64,000 nucleotides of DNA from Alentia gelatinosa (taxonomy: Eukaryota; Annelida; Polychaeta; Phyllodocida; Polynoidae): NCBI GenBank assembly GCA_950022655.1, contig OX465584.1:62312841-62376840 (forward strand), given 5' to 3'. Both the position numbers and the translations under genes were made by a program. Shown in pieces: positions 34,629 through 64,000 of the stretch. The notes beneath the pieces are model-generated. The model saw only the letters and a list, made by a program, of their open reading frames with translations. It was not told where the DNA came from and did no database searches. Positions within the stretch are counted from its first letter, which is position 1. Every line of letters starts with the position of its first letter.

Positions 34629-35420
34629 CATTCATCTGCATGGCCTCAAGAATATTCCTAAAGGAAGAGCAGAAGAGTATAACTATTCTTTCCATCTTTG
34701 GATGTTCACTTGGGATTTTGTTTCTAGTACAGCCTTGGCTTGACTTTACAAACGGTTTTACACCAGAATTTCTTAAACTGGATACAGGACCTATGAACAT
34801 GTCAAATGACTTGAGGAATGTTTCAGTTGGTAACAATATTCAAACTGTATTCTCAAATTGTCCTTGGCTTTTACCAAGTGCTTACCTAGCAATATTATTT
34901 GCAGCAGTTTCTGACATTCCATTAATGTTTTCCGCTGGTATTTATCTAAAAATGTGAACCTCGCACTATTAATGTTCCTGACATCTGCATTGTGTGTGCT
35001 ATCCAGCCTGATGCTTTCTATGTATATTGAACAACCTGTACGGATCACTGATCTATATTCTATCATGTTGTTGTCAATACATGTTGTTGGCACTGCAGTA
35101 GCCATTCTGGCAGAAATAAAGGCTTGTCAGTCGATCAGTCCTACACAAGTGGCCATATTTGAAAGCCTTACAATCATGGCTTTTTATTTCCGCAGTACAC
35201 CATACTAAGTGCACACTTATATGGAAGGAAGAATGTCTTAGAAGTAATTGGCTGCATTATCCTGACTGCATCAGTGAGTTTGAATAGGCTTCTATCCACA
35301 GATAATGAAACACGCTTAGTTTTGTTTTTGTTTTTTTTTATTCAAAGAAAAGGGCAGTTCTAACACAAGGACATTACTAAACCCCCCTCCTATAACCCCT
35401 CAAAAAATTAAACAATTGAG
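34629..35420 (+). pseudogene. 5'-truncated, frameshifted EamA transporter paralogue
   Basis: Corresponds to residues ~123-353 and part of the 3'UTR of the gene at 3659-4720 (shared residues SITILSIFG, LVQPWLDFTNGFTP, NMSNDL, GCIILTASV). One-base deletions near 34950 (CTAAA-AATG against CTGAAGAATG) and near 35180 break the frame. About 45 bp containing a T-run is inserted over the stop codon at ~35320. The first half, TM1-TM4, is missing. Homology continues past the stop, so it is a DNA duplication rather than a retrocopy. Confidence 0.88.
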
Positions 35421-36462
35421 TATAAGAGTGTTGCCAGGAGAGGTGAGGCAGATAGTTTTAAAAAAAATCTATATTGGTCAGTGTTCAACTTTAACATATA
35501 CTTGTTTTAATGCATGACCAGTTCTATGTTATATTGTGAACAAACGGGTAGAAAAATATAAGGAACAGTAAGGCCCGGCATCCATGTACTATGATATGGC
35601 TCCAATATGGTCTACGATGCATCTCCCAACACAAAATCAAAATCGCATAGGAAGGTCACTTAATATTGAGGCAGTTGACCATGTTTCTGCGATTAGGCAC
35701 TGAAAAAAACCAATTGAGATGCATGGTGGATTGGCATGCCCAGACACATGTTTACATTATTGCACCCTCCCGATATGTCGCCGATATTTACTTTTTGTAT
35801 CTGTGCCATATCGGTAGGTCTAAATTTCTATCGCAGTAGGTGGATGCCAGGCCTAACAAAAGTAAGCATATAGGTGGAGTAACATGTCATAGAGCTCAAT
35901 GAAATTCAATCAGAGTAAATCTAATCATTTGATACAATATGTTCACCATACTATGTATAGTTGGTTGAATTACATAGTTAGATCAACTAACTATAAAAAT
36001 TTTGACCAACAAAATTTTGGTAACCTTTAACCTTTCCTAGCATGCTATTGCTACCTCAATTTGACTTGACTAGCGGCCACACATGATAGCCCTTTTTTTC
36101 CTTTTTTTTAATTCAGGTATATTAGACGTAGTACAATAGCCCAATTCGTTCTTCCCCGTACATGTTAGTCAACAAGACGAACAGGATTCAACAAAAAAGA
36201 CAATTAGTGAACAATTAATCCATTCCAATAGTTGGAATGCGATCTCTGAGCCTCTACTACCCAAAAGTGAGAGATTTTTCTGTGTGAGGGGTGTCATGAA
36301 TTTCCATAGCTTCTTCCCTACAACGATGCCTGTTCCAGACAAATAAAAGAGTTTGAAAAAATATAATGAGATCATGAAACCAGACAATGGCTGTTGTAGG
36401 TAGACGAGGCTTAGCAAAAAAACAGACAATGGCTGTTGGCAATTTAGTTCAAAACCAAGATC
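35421..36462. other. Intergenic, no gene seen
   Basis: AT-rich. No exon or family recognised. Confidence 0.4.
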
Positions 36463-36819
36463 TTGGTTCCGCCACGAAGAAAAATACGAATCTGCACTCG
36501 CACTCATATAGGGGAACTTTCAATTAGTGAACTGCATCGAACTTGTAAAGTACAACTGTTAGAAAAAAGACGACAGTATTTAAAGCTTTTATTTCTGCGA
36601 AAATTTGCCGCTAATATTGAAAGTGTAAATGACCCGAAAACGCGTACACAAAGAAAAAGAATAATCAGGCTGAAAAGACCGAAAACGTTATTTTTTAAAC
36701 AAAGTCCCATCTACATAGGGATGCATAATTGGAACGAACTCTCAGTCGAAGTACAGGATGCAAAACTCACACGGTACAAGAAATACATAAGATCGCAATA
36801 TTATGATAAATTTGACTGA
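36463..36819 (+). pseudogene. RT C-terminal fragment
   Basis: 118 codons resembling the last segment of non-LTR reverse transcriptases (WNELSVEVQ block and basic tail). Catalytic domains are absent. The family differs from the copies at 6296 and 8507. Confidence 0.6.
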
Positions 36820-37066
36820 TCATAAAACTGTTCAGGTTTGTCTAAATCTGGTCAGATGTGCCTAATGTACGCGTATTCTGAATCATAATCCTCATCCTCA
36901 TCTTATCATGTCACTTTGTATATATATTTAGGATGATATTCTCAGTTACCGACGGAACCTTGTAATCGTTATTGACCGTTGGTCAGAATAACCATCGTTT
37001 GTACCCCCTTACAGTGCAATAAAAAAATAATAATAATAAAAAAAAAATATTAAAAAAAAAAAAACC
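36463..37066 (+). mobile_element. 3' end of a non-LTR retrotransposon
   Basis: An RT C-terminal remnant (36463-36819; LLEKRRQYLKLLFLRKF, then MHNWNELSVEVQDAK) is followed by a short 3'UTR and an AATAAA-like, A-rich tail at 37018-37066. The 5' boundary is unclear. Confidence 0.65.
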
Positions 37067-37325
37067 ACAGCATAATAGTACAAGCAAATTATATAATATA
37101 TTTTGATAGATATAGAATAGATTTGTATTTATGTGGAGATGTGACGAAGGCAGAGCAGTATGTTGGGGTGGGAGGATTCTTACAGAGTGATAAAGGTAAG
37201 GTTCTATGTACATACGTTGCAGAAATGCCAAAAATTTGAAGACAACAACAACAATGTAACAACTGATACTGGGCGTGCATTGAAACCAATCATCTGATTG
37301 AGCACGTCCCAGGATAGATAAATGT

Positions 37326-37347
37326 TTAAAAAAAAAAAAAAAAAAAA
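37326..37347. repeat. Poly-A tract
   Basis: A run of about 22 A, possibly a retroposon tail. Confidence 0.7.
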
Positions 37348-37395
37348 AGGTTGGAGTGCAAAGGGGGTTGGAGGAGGCAGCCCCTCCTGGGACCT

Positions 37396-37804
37396 GGGAC
37401 CTGTTTCACTAGTTACGTGACATGTCTGTGACACCATACAGACATTGGGGTTGTCTAGTTTATGACAACACAAGCAAATAAGACATGTCACGAAACTAGT
37501 GAAACAGGTCCCTGTTTCACTAGTTGCGTGACATGTCTAGATGATGTCTCGATGGTGTGTCCAGTTTCAAAAGACTTAGATATTAGACTTTGTTTTGTCC
37601 GTTCTTGCTTGCACTGTTGGTGCCGCTTTTCATGTCTGTCTCACACTTTTGTCATGAAACTAGTGAAACAGGTCCATGATGTGTAGATTTGTCTAATTCT
37701 TATGTTTGGGGCCTGTCTTTTCCTTAGGGCAGCTACTTGTTTTGTCACGAAACTAAACAACCCCAATGTCTGTATGGTGTCACGAAACTAATGAAACAGG
37801 TACC
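37396..37804. mobile_element. Composite MITE, GGGACCTGTTTCACTAG family
   Basis: Contains the terminus in direct and inverted orientation at least five times (e.g. 37396, ~37507 where two termini meet back to back, ~37660, ~37800). The interior contains CTTGCACTGTTGGTGCCGC, which is inverted relative to 8174-8483. Confidence 0.8.
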
Positions 37805-37849
37805 TGGTAGTAGCAGGTATACCTGGCCTGTGTGAAGATGAAGACCATG

Positions 37850-38128
37850 CTTGAAGCAGTATTTTATTGTTTATTACCCATCGTATACAAAGCTCCTATT
37901 GAAAATGTATGGGGACTCAGTAAACCACGACCCATTGTATAAAACCTGTCAGATACCATAGCTGTGGTATACGGATCCACATATGTGGTATACGGCCTTC
38001 AAACCATGGTATACGGGAAAAATAGTCCCTTTTGCTATAGAGCAAAGAAGTAGTTCCTATTGTTATACCCGCTAATATGGCAATTACTGGGTTTAATTTA
38101 TTCGAAAAGATGGATAATAGATGCAACA
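37850..38128. repeat. Part of a locally duplicated segment
   Basis: AAGCAGTATTTTATTGT at ~37856 recurs at ~40425. The following region has GGTATAC-rich short inverted motifs. No gene. Confidence 0.4.
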
Positions 38129-38276
38129 AACGATTATTTTGTGGACAGGCAGCTTTGTAAACCACTCGCGGTTGACGTCCTAATACACGCGCTAGCGCTT
38201 GTGTATTACTACGCGTCAACCTCTCGTGGTTTACGGCCGCCTGTCCACAAAACCATCGATTATTGTCTATGTTTTT
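38129..38276. mobile_element. Foldback element, TACTACGCGTCAAC family, copy 2
   Basis: Outer arms TTTGTGGACAGGC and GCCTGTCCACAAA, inner arms GTTGACGTCCTAATACACG and TGTATTACTACGCGTCAAC, with apex CGCTAGCGC. The same family as 26140-26275. Confidence 0.85.
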
Positions 38277-38430
38277 ACTAACTGTAAATAAGGACTTTTG
38301 ACAACCCACAAAAAGAGCCTAAAACAAAGGGTAAAAGCAAGTTGTTATGATAAGCACAGGTCCACATGTATATCAAAAAGCATGTGTCGGACTTATGCAA
38401 TAACACAAAAAGCAGCTAGTTGGTATAATC
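38277..38430. repeat. Local duplicate of 40430-40590
   Basis: Shared ordered blocks TTTTTACTAACTGTAAATAAGG, GGGTAAAAGCAA and AACACAAAAAGCAG (cut here to short words). It is part of the rearranged duplications between 37.8 and 43.4 kb. Confidence 0.6.
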
Positions 38431-39075
38431 CAGGGCCCTGTTTGATTTCTAACTCTCGTAGGGGATTACAGGTCCGACTATAGCGATACCTCCATGGGCG
38501 ACCTATTGGAGGAGAGCTCGTCAACCTTGTTCGGTTACCCCTGTCATCTGTAGGGAGAGAAATCCTCATCCATGGTTTCCTGTAAGGCAGTTGGGGGGAG
38601 ACTTGAACGAGGTCTCGTAATCACTCTCTTCCTATTGGCCAGATTCACATGTTTACTGGTCTCTTATTGGTTGCTAATGACTCTTTTTTTCTTCTTTTTT
38701 TATTTAATTATTTATTTTTTTATTTAGTCAGCCTATGGTGACACATAGTTGAATTTTTGGGATCTAATTTGATCATTTATAAACATATGTGAATCTAACT
38801 AAACAGCAGAGTAATGCTCGATCTAACAACTCCAGTTTGAATTTAAATCATAATAAATATATTTCCGCTAATTTAAATAAATAAGCTTTTATCTCTTATT
38901 TTGAATCACCTATGATACCCTTGGAGGTGTCACCCGCCAGGAGAGGTGAAGGTCTCCCGGCCTGACGATAAATAATAAAATGTAAATGGACGAGAGGTCG
39001 TAGATCATTGGCTACAACTCTCCTCGCCCACGATACTTTCGATAATCAAACCCAAACCCTCATACGACCTCTCCT
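38431..39075. repeat. Dispersed ~0.65 kb repeat, copy 2
   Basis: Homologous block by block to 247-960, with the same GAGAGAAATCCTC, AATCATAATAAATATATTT and TTATTTTGAATCACC words. Confidence 0.6.
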
Positions 39076-39435
39076 TGGGTATGTAAACTCTGGTCACACA
39101 GAAAAAGAAAACAGAGCCCTGGTAATATTAAACTAATCTTGATAGGAGTTGAAGACAACCTTGTATTTGAAGTTTGTGAATATATCACATATTCTTATGT
39201 TATTCAGTCACCGTTACCTTTGCCATATGTATCAAAATTGAAGATTCATTAGTGTATCCTCATTAAAAAGAGAAATGAATGGTATTTAACAAAAGAATTA
39301 TGACAACTTTGTTCAGAGAAATATTTTATTGCATTTCAAATCTGCCATAGGCGAAAATATTAAGTAACAATGGTACTGTCTATAATCAAATTGTTGAGGG
39401 AGATATTTGAATTCTACATAGACAAAGAATATTGT

Positions 39436-40226
39436 TTTTGTTTTTTTTAATACTTTTATTTATCCTGTAGTGCACTCAGCCTATGTGTCGGCTGCTTTCC
39501 ATGTGCCTGCAGTCTTATTTACATTCAGTCTTCTTGTGCAAATTCAGATTACTTTTGTAGTACATATATAAATGAACAATGATGTAACAAGTAGTGGTAG
39601 AAATACAATAGGATTATTCACATTTACGATATAAGTAAACATATATGAAAATTATTAATGATATAATACATGGTTATGCTAATAACATTCCATTTGTTTA
39701 CATCTTATGGTAGTTTTGATAGTTCAATCTGCAATATAAGAAAACGTAATTGACAATAGTAGTAATATTACAAATAATAGTTATGCTTATAACATTCATT
39801 AGTTATTTCTATCGTATTAACTCATTCTATTAGAGTTCTGACATAGAATAATTAGTGATAGTATAATATTAATATAATAGCAACATTATTGACTATGCAC
39901 GATGTTATCAGGCTGGTAATTACCTTTTTGCTAAAAATCATGACAATAGCTTTCAGTATACTGCGTAGTTTTAACAGTTTTAGTGACAGTTTACGCTCCT
40001 TTAGGAGTGCTTTTAACTTCTTAGCTTTAAGTGAGACAATAATATTGGCCTTCCTATCAGAGATTGTTTTGGTTGTTATACAAATCTTTGATCCCAGCAA
40101 TTTTTTGCAATTTTTTAAATGTTCTTATATTTTCAATGTTTCTTTCTTCTGCTGGTAATGCATTCCAGTGGGTTGGACCCGAATACTCTACACTCTTCTG
40201 ATAGGTTGTACACTTAGGCCTTATGA
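39436..40226 (-). mobile_element. 5'-truncated non-LTR retrotransposon, boundaries fixed by empty paralogous site
   Basis: A poly-T at 39436 marks the 3' (poly-A) end on the minus strand. The 5' end abuts TGTAAAACTGG at ~40227. The paralogue at ~43155-43170 reads GACAAAGTATATTGTAAAAC with no insertion. It encodes an RT C-terminal remnant. Confidence 0.8.
40057..40226 (-). pseudogene. RT C-terminal fragment
   Basis: Minus-strand residues VIRPKCTTYQKSVEYSGPTH then WNALPAEERNIENIRTFKKL, the terminal block of CR1/jockey-type reverse transcriptases. The upstream ORF start (MALPHEV...) is flanking DNA read through. Confidence 0.7.
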
Positions 40227-40429
40227 CATTGTAAAACTGGATGAGTTTTAATCTTGGCCACTGTATGCCACAACTGGAGTTTGGTATAGAGACTTCATGA
40301 GGCAAAGCCAAGTGAAGTCCGGAGCAAAAACTCTAGGAGTGGCATGTGGTGCCTAAGATTAAATTGAATTAGGTTTTGATGTTACCCTACTCCATCTCCT
40401 CGATTTTGGAATATTAGGTGCTCAAAGCA

Positions 40430-40590
40430 GTATTTTATTGTGTTTTTACTAATTGTAAATAAGGACAACCCACAAAAAAGCCTAAACCTGAGGGTAAAAG
40501 CAATTTGTTATCTACATGTATATCAGAAAGAATTTGTCAAACTTAAACACAAAAAAACACAAAAAGCAGTTAGTTGATACAATCCTGGTA
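40430..40590. repeat. Local duplicate of 38277-38430
   Basis: Same ordered words as the left copy; ends just before a 20-bp poly-T at ~40597. Confidence 0.6.
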
Positions 40591-40678
40591 AGAATTTTTT
40601 TTTTTTTTTTATTCAGTAAAGAAAGATTACACTCACCCAGAGTGGGCGCTTTTCACGCAATCCGACATGAAACAAGAC

Positions 40679-40868
40679 ATTATTATATACCTGTGGTAGT
40701 ATATCCTACACATACTGCCCGCTCCTACCCATGTCGTATTTATACCCGTACGACACCTAGGTGACGCACGGGGTATGTATGTGGCGTACGGGGCATGTAC
40801 GGCGGCAAAATCCAAATATTCCCCCAGTAGCAAAGTTAAAAATTCGATATTTTAAGGTATATAATAAT
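40679..40868. mobile_element. 190-bp element with perfect 14-bp terminal inverted repeats
   Basis: ATTATTATATACCT at 40679-40692 and its exact reverse complement at 40855-40868. The interior shares ATACTGCCCGCT with 27106-27180. The same 14-mers bracket 30390-31062. Confidence 0.75.
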
Positions 40869-40884
40869 AGAGAAACAGGCTGAC

Positions 40885-41005
40885 TGTCTCCATACGGATA
40901 AAATACTTGGTAAAATCGGCGATCAGATGAACCGATGCCGAAGGCAGAGGTTCATCTGATCGCCGATTTAACATATATCTGATCGCCGATTTAACACATA
41001 TCGCC
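40885..41005. mobile_element. Hairpin, GATCAGATGAACC family
   Basis: The arms AATCGGCGATCAGATGAACC and GGTTCATCTGATCGCCGATT are a perfect palindrome around GATGCCGAAGGCAGA. The right arm end is repeated once more at ~40979. Related to 50545-50640. Confidence 0.8.
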
Positions 41006-41260
41006 AAAGTAACACATATAATAAAGAAAGATTAATGATTTGTGCTGATTAATGATGTGACCGAACCGAGAACCCATATCAATTCCAGTTTTCTTGGTTA
41101 TTCAATAAAAAGTCTTTCACATATATTTTATAATACGAATTGTCCTTGATAGTCTGAGTGGTTAGAGGTAGCTTGTCCCAGGTTTTGGTTCCGATATATA
41201 GATTAGACTAATCACGACAACCTTGTATTTGTAGTCTGTGAATATATCACATATACTTAT

Positions 41261-41266
41261 TTTATT
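41261..41266 (-). promoter_or_regulatory. Candidate poly(A) signal of the ABCC gene
   Basis: TTTATT on the plus strand, i.e. AATAAA on the transcript, about 118 nt beyond the stop codon. Confidence 0.4.
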
Positions 41267-41383
41267 CAATTACCGTTACCTTTGCCATATGTATTGACAT
41301 TTAAAACCTGAATGTCATTCAGAACTTGAAAATAAACACATCAAACCAAAAAAATGACTGGTTCGTAAAAGAGTTTGGTTTTC

Positions 41384-63869
<22,486 letters not shown>

Positions 63870-63981
63870 CTGCAATATACATGTATATCATTTATACAAG
63901 AGCTTTATATTGAGATTTTATCAAGTCTAATAGAACATAGTGGATCTTAAACTACTCTAACAAACAAAATTGCTATTCAGG

Positions 63982-64000
63982 TCAGGGTCAGAGCTCGATC
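63982..64000. mobile_element. Start of a second copy of the 116-bp hairpin element
   Basis: GGGTCAGAGCTCGATC at the window edge equals the arm end of 51043-51158; the rest is outside the window. Confidence 0.6.

Larger units (their letters stand above)
39151..40425. repeat. Rearranged duplicate of ABC-gene 3' and intron sequence
   Basis: 39151-39238 matches 41217-41305 (GTGAATATATCACATA, CCGTTACCTTTGCCATATG). 39238-39435 and 40227-40425 together match 42963-43360 in the ABC intron. A LINE fragment separates the two parts. Confidence 0.7.

Noticed and set aside
41151..41195. tRNA-like words GTCTGAGTGGTTAGAGG and GGTTCCGAT
   Set aside because: No cloverleaf can be completed; at most a decayed SINE fragment.

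Overview
The window is eukaryotic, metazoan genomic DNA: AT-rich, dominated by introns and transposable elements, with exons bounded by GT-AG (and one GC-AG) splice sites, tRNA-derived SINEs, LINEs and many foldback elements or MITEs. The gene content (CARD-NACHT receptor, MRP-type ABC transporter, EamA/DMT carrier) together with the repeats suggests a marine invertebrate, perhaps a lophotrochozoan or a basal deuterostome. The species cannot be fixed from sequence alone.

Three host genes are visible. (1) A single-exon 10-TM drug/metabolite transporter (EamA/SLC35G-like) lies on the + strand at 3659-4720; a 5'-truncated, twice-frameshifted paralogue lies at 34629-35420. (2) A CARD-NACHT NOD-like-receptor gene lies on the - strand at 13940-18341. 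Its exons join in phase, the CARD is split over two exons, NACHT sits in one 1473-nt exon, one exon is a possible frame-neutral cassette, and the last exon ends in 19-residue tandem repeats. (3) The 3' half of an ABCC4/MRP4-like ABC transporter lies on the - strand from 41384 to the window edge. Fourteen exons join in phase into 720 residues covering linker, TMD2 and NBD2; the 5' half (TMD1, NBD1) is beyond the right edge.

The rest is repeats. From left to right: dispersed repeats and a direct duplication (0.2-3.3 kb); decayed non-LTR retrotransposon ends and nested insertions with clear target-site duplications (6.3-10.3 kb); a TTAA-flanked MITE inside a duplicated block (12-13.6 kb); an L1/Tx1-like LINE copy with a 15-bp target-site duplication (19.45-23.29 kb); foldback elements and a CpG-rich block between hairpins (25.6-31.2 kb); CACTA-like MITEs with 3-bp duplications (31.9-33.4, 48.2 and 54.1-55.1 kb); rearranged local duplications upstream of the ABC gene (37.8-41.3 kb); and many MITEs and SINEs in the ABC introns. 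Several insertions can be read against an empty paralogous site in the same window.

The three genes do not form an operon or an evident pathway. The transporter genes act at membranes, and the CARD-NACHT gene is a candidate cytosolic innate immune sensor. All coordinates and splice sites were read by eye; no alignment or search was run.
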